A stretch of DNA of 64,000 nt from the NCBI RefSeq assembly GCF_020085105.1, contig NC_058045.1:17334833-17398832 (forward strand), given 5' to 3'. The position numbers and the translations under genes are program-made. The notes under the pieces were generated by a model that saw nothing but the letters and a program-made list of their open reading frames with translations, was not told where the DNA came from and made no database searches. Source of the stretch: Siniperca chuatsi. Its lineage: Eukaryota; Chordata; Actinopteri; Centrarchiformes; Sinipercidae. How positions within the stretch are numbered: the first letter of the stretch is position 1; each line of letters begins with the position of its first letter. Of the stretch, positions 1-9,439 are shown in pieces.

Positions 1-9
1 ACCACTCAC

Positions 10-193
10 TGAGTTTGCAAAACTAAAAGCACAAACACTGCTTTGCACTCAGTTTGCAATTTTGTAACACACACTTTGCAAAACTGTAGGTACAATCCAC
101 TGCACAGCACTCTTTTTGCGGAACTGTAAACACAACTCACTGCTTTACACTCAATTTCCAAATGATTAACACACTCCTAGCAAAACTATACAC
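10..193 (+). repeat. Left subterminal repeat array of the IS630-type element
   Basis: Five or six imperfect copies of a motif close to TTTGCAAAACTGTAAC occur here, with cores starting near 14, 53, 74, 115, 155 and 179. Spacing is irregular, about 20-40 bp. Inverted relatives lie at 2436-2519. Repeated subterminal motifs of this kind commonly act as transposase binding sites; that role is inferred. Confidence 0.55.
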
Positions 194-675
194 ATGTATG
201 TGTGATGCCCACTAAAGTGTTATCACATTTGTGGTAGTTTCTGTAATGTTATAATGAATGTTTTTGAATATTTGTTCAGGGGTAATTAACCTGGTTCCAC
301 CATCCATGCACTAAAACATGTTAAATAGAGGTCAGGAGTAATTGTGGAGTTCGCCAGCAGGGGGTAGTGTGGCACTTATTGTGCTCCACGGGGCTTTACG
401 TCAGTTTTGTCCGCTTCGCGGTTTTCCTCTTTCTGCTGAGCGAGATGAAAACCGGACGCAGAGTTTGCCCTGTCTCATTTATTTCTCCTGTTTCCAGAGA
501 GAGCATATAAGCTGTTAACCTGTAACATATGGCTATTATTTACACTATTTTGCCAACTGTCTGGCACACTGTCACATGTGAAAACTGTTTTAGATAATTA
601 GTTCACTTTGCAATCAGCCTAAGCAATATAAATAAGCCACAGGTAAGCTGTCCATGTGGAGAGGACGTGGAGGTG

Positions 676-801
676 AAGAAGTAGGAGGAAGAGGAGGAGG
701 AAGAGGATGTGGAGGTCAAGAAGTAGGAGGAAGAGGAGGAGGAAGAGGACGCAGAGATGAAGAAGTAGGAGGAAGAGGAGGAGGAAGAGGACGCGAAGGT
801 G
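676..801 (+). repeat. 42-bp in-frame tandem repeat encoding the RG-rich transposase N-terminus
   Basis: The motif AAGAAGTAGG recurs at 676, 718 and 760, exactly 42 bp apart, giving three 14-codon units. Each unit encodes EVGGRGGGRG followed by a variable acidic or basic linker. Unit boundaries keep the reading frame. The purine-only strand also produces Ser/Leu-rich and Pro/Leu-rich open frames on the opposite strand, which are shadows. Arg-Gly-rich tracts often bind nucleic acid or direct proteins to the nucleus or nucleolus; a DNA-binding or targeting role here is inferred. Confidence 0.8.
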
Positions 802-1056
802 AAGGAGCAAGAGGGAGAGGACGACAAGGACAAGGAGGTGAAGTTAGAGGAAGAGGACAAGGAAGAGGAGGACGAGGAGAGGGAAGAGGAAGGGTAAGAA
901 GAGTAAGAAATAGAATTACTGATGACATCAGAGCTACAATATTGGACCATGTAATCAACCATGGAATGACCTGAGGGAAGCGGGCCAACGGGTTTAGCCT
1001 AACTTGAGCCGCTACACTGTAGCAAGCATCATAAGGACATTTCGAAATGAAAATCG

Positions 1057-1159
1057 GTTAGTACAGTCACTTTGCACTAAGTTTTGTAGCACTGCCATAC
1101 TCTAATGCGAAACACAACAATACCATACATGTAAAAATACTGAAATTGTCATTTTACAG
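1057..1159 (+). other. Spliceosomal intron (103 bp) in the transposase gene
   Basis: The donor is CG|GTTAGT and the acceptor TTTTACAG|AATTG. Splicing joins the two bases CG to A, restoring one Arg codon between the flanking motifs RNEN and IARRP, which are adjacent in intronless relatives as I know them. The intron is AT-rich with a pyrimidine-rich 3' end. Its presence shows the gene is expressed and spliced in a eukaryotic nucleus, despite the IS630-type core. Confidence 0.75.
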
Positions 1160-1442
1160 AATTGCAAGACGTCCAGATGCTGGGGGCAGAGGAAGAATGT
1201 TCACTGCAGAACAAGAGACCCATATAGTCAATATGGTGATTGCAAATAATTCCATAAGGCTACGAGAAATTCAGCAGCGCATAATTGAGGATGACAACAC
1301 CTTCCAAAACATACACAATGTGAGCATTTCTGTATTAAGTCGTGTACTTGCCCGCAACAGAAACCGAATGAAACAAATCTGCAGAGTCCCTTTTGAAAGA
1401 AACAGTGAACGTGTAAAACAACTACGATATGACTATGTGCAG

Positions 1443-1496
1443 GTAAGCTATAGTATCATTGGTACTGAATCTGGAAGTGTATACTGTAGTACTGTA
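1443..1496 (+). other. Probable remnant of a second intron, now read through
   Basis: Right after the codons for YDYVQ comes CAG|GTAAGC (donor starting at 1443), a strong 5' splice-site consensus. The next roughly 18 codons resemble nothing in the family. Family-like sequence resumes at VHELLFVDEAGF. No good acceptor is present: the only nearby AG (1488-1489) would give a 47-bp intron and shift the frame. The simplest reading is that a deletion removed the 3' half of an intron and a few codons of the next exon, possibly between short ACTGTAC direct repeats, leaving an open read-through. Confidence 0.45.
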
Positions 1497-2199
1497 CATG
1501 AGCTACTTTTTGTGGATGAGGCAGGTTTTAACCTCACTAAAACAAGGAGACGTGGCAGGAACATTATTGGACACCGTGCCATGATCAATGTCCCAGGACA
1601 ACGTGGTGGTAACATAACTTTGTGTGCAGCTATTAGTCAAAATGGTGTTGTTCACCATCATGCAACCCTAGGCCCATATAACACTGCACACATTATTACA
1701 TTCCTGGACACCTTACATGACATGCTCACTAATGTTCAGAGACCAGAGCAGACCAGATATGTCATCACATGGGACAATGTTAGTTTCCATAGGGCTGCTT
1801 TGGTCCGCAACTGGTTTACAGATCACTCGCTCTTCACTGTACTCAACCTCCCCCCATACTCTCCATTCTTGAATCCAATTGAAGAGTTCTTCTCTGCCTG
1901 GCGCTGGAAGGTCTATGACCGTCATCCCCATCAATGCATAGCCCTTTTACAGGCAATGGAGGAGGCATGTGGGGATACTGACCAGGCATCATGTCAGGCC
2001 TGGATATGGCATTCCAGAAGATATTTTCCCCGGTGCCTTGGACTAGAGGACATTGCATGTGATGTAGACGAAATTTTGTGGCCGGACCCAGAGAGACGAC
2101 ACGATGTAAACTGATTTTTTTTTTTTTTTCAGTGAAATTACTATTTTGTGTTTTGTCTTGGAAAAAAACACTTGTTGTTGTTTTGTTTTGATATGTGTA

Positions 2200-2205
2200 A
2201 ATAAA
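2200..2205 (+). terminator. Poly(A) signal AATAAA of the transposase gene
   Basis: A canonical AATAAA lies about 86 bp after the transposase stop codon, following a run of T (2114-2129) and T/G-rich sequence. It is the right distance for 3'-end formation of this transcript. Confidence 0.5.
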
Positions 2206-2435
2206 CACCAGTACTTAAAGTTTGGATCCCTGTATGTTTACAGAACTATGACAAAAGTATGACTTCAAACTGACATAGCTTATGCACAGAGAAAGCAAAA
2301 GCCAGATGTGTTTTTTATTCATACCATCAGTGTGTATTTGGCGCATTGTGTGCTTATTAATGTGATGGCTTGTGTTAACTGTTTGATAAGAAAATACCAT
2401 TTTTACGAAGGTTTGAAGAGTTAAGCAAGGTTTAT

Positions 2436-2519
2436 TAGCTTTTGCAAAAGAGCTAAAATGTTTTGCTGATTTGGTGAAGGGCTTTCTTATTTATGTGTAG
2501 AGTTTTGCAAAAATAGCCA
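2436..2519 (-). repeat. Right subterminal inverted repeats of the IS630-type element
   Basis: Read on the minus strand, two segments match the left-end motif: TTTTTGCAAAACTCTACAC at about 2500-2518 and CTTTTGCAAAAGCTAAT at about 2437-2454. They are inverted relative to the left array, as expected for the opposite end of a DNA transposon. Confidence 0.45.
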
Positions 2520-2560
2520 ACAGTAACAAAAAATGTGCTCAAGCCATTAGAAAAAACTTT

Positions 2561-5275
2561 AAGTGAGTAAAGAGTAATAGAGTAGATTTCTTGCAATGAC
2601 TAACTTGTACAGGAACAGATACTATCTAAAATGATGGAGCGCTACTCTTATTGGGGGTCACGTGGTAAATAGCTACATAAATGTCATTCTTATCATATAT
2701 AACAGGGGTCTGAAACCATTTCTGCTCAGTTTGTGTGGGTATAACCTTCCTAGTCAAGAGTCTGGGTGGTGTTTTTCTTTGTAACATTCTTGTAATGCTT
2801 GTTTTCTTGTGTGCTTGGGGTCCAGCACGAACCTATCTGTGCTGTATTCATGTTTCTTTTCACATGATCTACACAGGCTCTATCATCCAGTGTTTGAATT
2901 CCAGTATAATTGCCACGGGGGCATTAGCCCTAGCTGAAATCTGATTGGCTCCTGAAGTGCCCTGTTTGCGCATCTTTCAAAATTCAGCCAATGAAGTGCT
3001 GTGAAGCAAAGTTGCTCAAATTAAGAAAGTTGTGATCTTGTGTGTGTATATATGTGTATATTATACCGAAATGTACAATACAATAAAGTGAAATTGCTTT
3101 ATTTAGCTCTGTGTGTTGTGTCCATTGACTATAATAAATATGGACGGACAATTCTGTCTTCCCAATGTTCTGTGAAATTAAGCCGTCAAGAGGGCAAAAA
3201 TGGGAGAAGAGTCTGCATCATAGGTGTAGGAATTGGGGTGAATTGTACTTGTCCTACCCAAAAAATAACATTGTTGTCTGGTGCCTGAATTTTGTGTTTG
3301 CCTTTTCAAAGACAATTCCAGGTAGGTTAGGTAGGTTTTGTGTTTATTTACATGCATAAAAAGGTAACAGAATGCAGGAAATGAAGTGTCCCTTCATAAT
3401 ACCAGGCCCTGCTGTGTAAAGTATGGCCCCTGATTTAGAAAAATTCTAGATCCGCCCCTTACGCTAGCTGTGTGCTTGGCTTATTCTTGTGAGGGTTGAG
3501 GGTTGTGAGACAGTAAATAAATAATAAATTAATGTTTATCGGGTCATGGTCAGCTGAACAGCCAATAAGGGGTGAACATAATTGTTCAAGGTGGGTTGTG
3601 GTGCTACGAAGGAGTTTGCTAGAGAAAAACCTTTCACATTAAAGTAATCTGCACCAAAGCATCCTAGTAACCAGAATAATTTCACTATTCAAGAGTACTC
3701 TCCATTACTGTAACTTTAGCTCACCAGCTCTATATGTAAATCAGCTTACATATCAGCATGACAAAATCAATCCCAATCACACTTATCTTGAATGAATCCC
3801 ATCCCTTTACAAGATTTCATTCTTCAAAGGGATTTTCCTTTTTTCCTTCTTCAGGTGTTCCCTGTTGATAAGCGATCCATTTCTTGTGGAAAGATAAAAA
3901 ATCTTCTGTGCTACCTCAAGGATGAAATCCTTTTGTGGATAGATTGTATCCTATATTGTGTTATGATTATGATCTCACACATAAAAAAAAAGTTGAAGAT
4001 GTTAGTTAAACCTGTGTTTTTAATAGGTATAGCAGGCAAATTGGAATTTGCACTTGTAGAAATGACTGATTTAGTATGAGCTTTAATTTACAGATGATGC
4101 TTCATTAAGTGCTTAGTTGAGGCTACATATACTACACTACACATCATATTCACATGCACTACATATTTAGAGCTTTGTTAGAGCTGAAGAACTCAACAAG
4201 AGTCAGCAGACAACACATGGCTTAAAAACAGGATTCAATGGAAGTACATCAAATTTAGTCTGTCGGCCCTTTCATTGTCTTCTGAGGTGTAGCATTAGCG
4301 AAAACCCAGACTGCCGTTGCGTCACTCCGTTTTTCGTCCAGTCACAGTGATAGAGTAGCTTGAGTCTGTATTTCTGTTTTCTTGGTGAACAAGAAACTAC
4401 AATTAATGTTGTGGGATTTCGACGTAATGAACCTCATGGATTTGTTCAATGATTTGTGTTGAGAGTAAGATTGAATGAGGTGTTTTGACACTGGAAAAAT
4501 GTGTATTATTGCTGAGGAGTGGCCTGTTGGCTGTGTCTATGTGTAGTGTTGCATGGACAACATGGTTTCTTCTCACCCCTTGGTATAGACTGTATTCAAC
4601 TAAAAGATATATTGTATAAACATCGTGCCCTCCTATGAAACAGACTGCTATGCAATGCACCCTTTACTTTATGAGTACAAGATTTGAATACTAAAACGAA
4701 TGGTATTACTACAGCTCAACCCACTGTTGGAGTTGTAACCTTCATTTCACACAGCCAGGATGACTTCCCAGTATACATATGCACAGAGGATATTATGGGT
4801 TACTTTACTTATTCACATTTTATAATGCTGTCAGAGCATCTTTCTGTGCCAATGTCCTCTGCTGAGAAAACACAACAAATAGAGGCAGCGGGTCAGGCTG
4901 CCAAAGTTTTGGCCAACCAGCAGCACTGCTAGCCGGGACAATAAACACTGTGCTGCTGAGGGAGTCAGTATGCTGTAGCAAGTTTCACTTGACTGTTTTT
5001 GTTGGATTCTGTTGCTTACACTTGTGCAGAGGGAGGCGAGTGTGTGTGCCAAAGGGGAGCTTGAAACTGTCTTAAAAAGAAGGAAACAGAAACAACCAAC
5101 GGCAACAGGAACAAGAAGGCAGTTGGCTAATTTGTCAGTGTTTCTGTAATGTAACCACTATAGCCTGCAATGAATATCATTGGCAGATGTTATGATTGCT
5201 AAACCTAGTTAGTAGAGCTAATAAAGGGGTGTTGAGTGTTTTTTCCTTACCCTTCCCAACTGCACAGAAAGCGGT
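2561..5275. other. No gene seen; AT-rich DNA with a possible old repeat fragment
   Basis: Open frames here reach only 95 codons (3792-4079, plus) and show no domain. A phrase near 3220-3470, ending around GATCCGCCCC, resembles an old fish dispersed repeat, but I could not define its limits. No RNA gene or clear regulatory signal was recognised. Confidence 0.5.
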
Positions 5276-5278
5276 TCA

Positions 5279-5420
5279 GTCAAGCAAATTTTATTTGTAT
5301 TGCCCAATATCATGTCTCATGAGGCGTTACAGGTTCACATAAGCATAGCTGCTGACCCAGCCCAAGCTCTCTAAGAAGAGAAGGGAAAAACAGACAATGT
5401 GCCCTCATTGTGGAGTTGGG
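5279..5420 (-). repeat. Antisense 3' tail of a non-LTR retroelement (diverged)
   Basis: On the minus strand the segment ends in ATATTGGGCAATACAAATA followed by AAATTTG. This is the form of the common fish retroelement tail in which a GGGC-TATA-AATAAAAT block precedes a short A-rich repeat. The body (5300-5420) is too diverged to name the family. It could also be a SINE that borrowed the same LINE tail. Confidence 0.4.
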
Positions 5421-6760
5421 AGAAGTACAGACTTCATAATGTTTGCTGCATCTCATCTCGTCCTCCTAAACTGTCCTGCTGTTAACTTTGAAAAGGGAAG
5501 GAGTTGAGGCCTAATTTTATTTTTGCAAATAAAAAAGGAGGGTTGGGATGCAGGTACAAAAGAAAAGAAACAACAATAAAAAATGGAATAGGATCACTTA
5601 GTTTTGGTGCTGCATAATTGAGCAATAAACATGGGTGTTATTGAACTCATTTCGATTCTGTATCTCGTTTATTGGAGTCAAAGATAGCTTAGGACAGGTA
5701 AAGATTTCTTTAAACAATTAACATTATGCTTACTAGTCTCACTTGATGGTTAAGTGTATGACACTTAATAAATGATGAGTTCATACATGTTCAGTAAGGG
5801 AAATAAATGATAGTTTCATGAGTTGTATTTCTAATTTAAGGTTAGTGTAAGACAATTTTGTCACACTCATTTTGTTTATTTTTGTAACCATTATGATGTA
5901 GCTAACAGGCAGTACCTGTTTTAAATATAAATCCTCAAATACAAACAGAGAAAACAGCAGCTATAAAATACAAAAGAATGCAACTGTAACATTTATTGCT
6001 TACAAGTAGTTTAAAAGTTAAAATTATGACTATGACTTCTAAACTAGTCTAAACTACTGCTGCTTGTACTCCTATAGGTGGAACAGGTTGGCAGAACTGG
6101 TCTGGAAATGAGTGAACAAGTGAGATGTACATTAAGTCATATAGGGTATTGTGTTTCTGTTTCTGGACGCAACATAGTATTTAGAGTAGACACATTTTGC
6201 TTACACTGGAAATGTATTCACATTATTTCAAACCATAGGTACAGCAACAAGTGTGTAATTTAATTAAATCAATTACAAAACAATAATAATCTTTGTGTTT
6301 GCAAACTCATGTTTATAATTAATTCCCTCATCAGTGTTTTCAGACTGGTTTAGGTAACGGTTTTTAATTAAATACCCCTCAAGCACTGGAGCACCTTGTT
6401 TCAATTACACATCATATGAAATTAAAATATCTTAAAACATCATTACCATTAATGTGCACATCCTTATTCAAACCAATTACCATCAACGTGAGAATCTCTG
6501 TACCTTTACTGTCAGTTAAAAGGGAGATGGTGAGAAAAAGAAACCTGTGGGCAATTTTGTGTCTTTTCAAGCTGGCAGGTGACTCCACCACCAGGGATGT
6601 AATGGCAAGAGGCCGTAGTGGACCTGTACCTCATACTGCTCTTCTGATGAATGCAATAGAGGTGATTTGGTTGAATAAGTTCAAATAAATATATGAGATT
6701 ATAACTGGCTCCCAAAGTTGATGTGTGGTAGTGTGCTTGTTAATTTTATTTAAGTAGATT
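5421..6760. other. No gene seen; AT-rich unique sequence
   Basis: Frames of 61 and 90 codons (6078-6263 and 6416-6688, plus) have no recognisable features and no flanking splice or promoter pattern. No repeat structure was recognised. Confidence 0.5.
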
Positions 6761-6910
6761 TCAGAATCAGAATCAGAAATACTTTATTGATCCCCGAGGA
6801 GAAACTCTTTTGTTACAGCTGCTCACTATCACGTCAGTGCACACAGGAATAGAAGTACTAAGCAAATCAAAATATAATACACTATAATACAGGTAAGATA
6901 AATTAAGTAC
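6761..6910 (-). repeat. Rex1/CR1-like LINE 3' end, antisense
   Basis: Read on the minus strand, the element finishes with GGGGATCAATAAAGTATTTC followed by tandem TGATTC units. This is a very common fish LINE terminus which I associate with the Rex1 (CR1-clade) group. Only about 150 bp of 3' untranslated sequence is present, so this is a 5'-truncated insertion typical of target-primed reverse transcription. No reverse transcriptase coding sequence remains. A second copy in the same orientation is at 20,409. Confidence 0.6.
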
Positions 6911-9270
6911 AAAGCAGATATATGAGCTGTCCCTCAAATAACTGACCATTCACGAGGGGTGGAGCAGCAATTTTAAAAGTGTGGGGGTTCTAGGGGTGGG
7001 TGGTGACTAGCGCAAGCCCTGCTGCCTTTGGCCCCCATTCTAGTACCCACTATATACAAATAATAGCTCAAAATGTACATTGTAGCACCATGCCCTTCAC
7101 TCAAAGATACTATATTCACCAGAATTCAACATCCCATAGTATTAAGCAATGACTTTAGACTGTTTATGTCTGTTAAAAAAACACACTTTACATAGTTAGT
7201 TACTTTTTAGATTTTTTTCATCTACTTCCTGTCCAGTGAATGAGTAAAAAACATGTATCTCCAAATTTGTAAAACTAAGTGTTCCTTTATGGGTTGAGGA
7301 AGTTCTTCAACTTTTTAAATTAAATAAATTATTAAAAACCTTCTTGGATTAGGTGGAAAATGCATTGTCACAAAGCTTAAAACAGGCTGTTTTTCTGAAC
7401 TCAGTTGACTTTTTAGATGATCTTATAGACCATGATGCATTAATGTAGATTAAACTACCCAACAAAGTGACCACAACCTTAAACATCTACAGCAGTAAAA
7501 TGCAACATACACATTAATGCAGCAGTAATATTAATCCAGAAACATCAGATATAATAGTAAAACACTGACAGGGACTATTTTACTGCACTATGAGTACTCT
7601 TACTTTAACTTCCATTCGCTAAACCCCTCTCCTCTGAACAGCAATTGTCCAGTCATAGCTTAACAGCCATAATTAGGCACAGCAGGCCTGTCAAGCTTTT
7701 TCTCCACATCCCGAAGTGGAGTGCATGGGGCTTTAATAAGAACAATAATTGGCATTTAAAGAGTTTTGAGGGTGATGTCTTTCTTTTTACTGTGCTGTTT
7801 ATCTGCTCTAACGTAAGCTGCAATCATTAGCGTGTTCAGCTAACTAGCTTACTACCTACAGTAGTAACCGAGTCACTTCCCAGGCCAGGGAGCGAAAAAA
7901 AAAAAAAAACCCTGCTTACCAAGACTACTGTGTAGTATTTCTTTACTTTACTTTATTGTATTTTGGGGAAGTTTACCAGAAACTCCAGCCAACGCTACCC
8001 AAGATATCAATACATTTGCCAAGTCCTCCTTCTAAAACCCTTTTCTTTTCTAACATTAAAAGTGAAAATGAACAATAAGCTAAATAGCCAAACAGGGTTA
8101 TGTTAGAACAATAACAGTGTTTAACAAGATTCCCGTTTTAAAACGGGTCAGCTTAAACATTAAAAAGACAGTGTTTTCAACCAACTCATTGATCTAATGT
8201 AATCCTTAATGAGCTTTCTAGCAACAGCTGTCTTTTCAGATGGCAAAATCAACGGCTGTCAGATAGAAATGAGAAGCCTGTTTTTTTACATATATTTTTT
8301 CTATGATCACGCCACTGGAAAGAGAGGAAAGGAGCCGACAGTTTGGTGGCGTGGCCGATGCAGGAAACCTGACCCTAGAAGTTAGACCATAATTTAACAC
8401 GATTAAATTAACTGAAAACATTACACGATAATGTATGTTAATAGCTAAAGGAAATGTTAATAGAATGTTAGCTAAAAAGTGTCCTACTCAGGAAACAGTT
8501 ACGTTAGGCGATTGGAGGGGGCATGTAGAGCGGAACTATTCTTCTGGTCACGAAAATAGAAAAAACATACCATGAGAGTTAATTGCGGGAATTGCAATCA
8601 GTTAAACCTGTGTTCTCTCCTCTACAAGTTTGTTAGCAAATAACAGTAATGTTCAGTTGATGTGCTAGCTTGCAGTGTGTCTCTCTCTAGTCTGTCTGTC
8701 TTGCTAGCATTAGCTGTGCAGTGCATCTCTTGGTCTGTCTGTCTCGTGCTTCCTTGCCAGCCATTTCCAGGGATGTGTTCTGTGACTTTGTGCCTGACAA
8801 AAGTGAAAGTGAAAGTATTTGTTGTGTTTGATAAACGCTCACAGGCAACAGTGTTTATAAACTGCAGCTCAGAAAAGATAACTGCATCGTGTGTGAACAT
8901 GCGTACATATGCGCATGCACAAAATTAAACTTGTGATTTTCAGCAACAACCTCTGCGGGGACCAGTCCAGGCAATATATGGGCGTGACTCCTCATAGGCA
9001 CACATCATTTTAAAACAAGACAATGATTATCTTTCTCAGTCAAGGTTTAGTTACAACTAATGTAAGATGAAAAGCAATGGATTGACATTGACTATTAGGA
9101 TACAGTATTTATTTACTAAGTATTTATTAAAAAATTTGATTAGCTGGGCATATTGGGCAATATGAATGCACATCTCTCAATAACTAATAACTATCAAGTA
9201 TTTAGCCAAGCCATAGTATAAATATATAGTATTTTATATTAAAACATTTCTAAAAGGAAGTCTGGGGTCG
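6911..9270. other. No gene seen
   Basis: Includes an A15 run at about 7896-7910 and short C/T-rich stretches around 8680-8760. Frames up to 92 codons (8622-8900 minus and 8662-8928 plus) overlap on opposite strands and look random. No splice-flanked exon was recognised. Confidence 0.5.
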
Positions 9271-9439
9271 AGGTTTCTGCTTGCCACTGTCGCCAAGTGC
9301 TTGCTCGTGGTGGGAATTATTGGGTCTCTGTAAATAATATTATAAAGAGAACGGTGTAGACCTGCTCTATATGAAAAGCGCAATGAGATAACTTCTGTTA
9401 TGATTTGGTGCTATACAGATAAAATTTAATTGAACTGAA
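9271..9439 (+). repeat. SINE/LINE 3' region with TTGAA-type tail
   Basis: The block runs through CACTGTCGCCAAGTGCTTGC, then TAGACCTGCTCTAT and GATAACTTCTGTTATGATTTG, and ends TAAAATTTAATTGAACTGAA. I recognise this as a widespread teleost non-LTR tail. Only the 3' part is present, so it is 5'-truncated or is a SINE sharing a LINE tail. No coding capacity. The family name is not certain. Confidence 0.55.

Larger units (their letters stand above)
654..2114 (+). pseudogene. IS630/Tc1-mariner-type transposase, two exons, exon 1 broken
   Basis: This would encode a DDE transposase that cuts and joins the ends of its own element in the nucleus. Exon 1 is 654-1056: an ATG at 654, about 80 residues very rich in Arg and Gly, then a helix-turn-helix-like segment. 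Exon 2 is 1160-2114. Removing the 103-bp GT-AG intron 1057-1159 joins the exons in phase within one Arg codon. Exon 2 holds the catalytic core: FVDEAG (Asp encoded near 1515), TWDN (Asp near 1773) and LNPIEE (Glu near 1881), a D-35-E spacing by direct count. It ends at a natural TGA (2112-2114) after DEILWPDP, typical of this family. Two lesions disable exon 1: a one-base loss near 971-972 that brings TGA 972-974 into frame, and TAG at 995-997 in the corrected frame where the family has Gln. Exon 2 has no stop. A relic second intron is read through from 1443. The copy is almost certainly inactive but fairly young. Confidence 0.85.
1..2560 (+). mobile_element. IS630/Tc1-mariner-type DNA transposon, left end at window edge
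   Basis: The element is defined by one degraded transposase gene (654-2114) flanked on both sides by related sequences built around a TTTGCAAAACT-like core. On the left these are on the plus strand (about 10-193). On the right they are inverted (about 2436-2519). Such subterminal inverted repeats are expected as transposase binding sites. The exact termini were not resolved: the left tip may lie before base 1, and the right limit near 2560 is approximate, since no TA duplication could be paired. Between the left repeats and the gene lies about 450 bp of non-coding sequence (200-650). The assignment rests on the coding region, which I recognise as the fish IS630-like transposase family (Tc1/mariner superfamily, DDE/D nuclease). 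Confidence 0.8.

Noticed and set aside
603..988. Ser-rich, Leu-rich and Pro-rich open frames on the minus strand
   Set aside because: They are the complement of the purine-rich RG repeat in the transposase exon; simple-sequence shadows with no domain.
1443..1489. A 47-bp intron using GTAAGC and the AG at 1488-1489
   Set aside because: Too short for a typical vertebrate intron, and its removal would shift the reading frame out of the catalytic core.
1713..2208. Minus-strand frames of 73 and 121 codons
   Set aside because: They lie antisense to the conserved transposase core, which fully explains the sequence.
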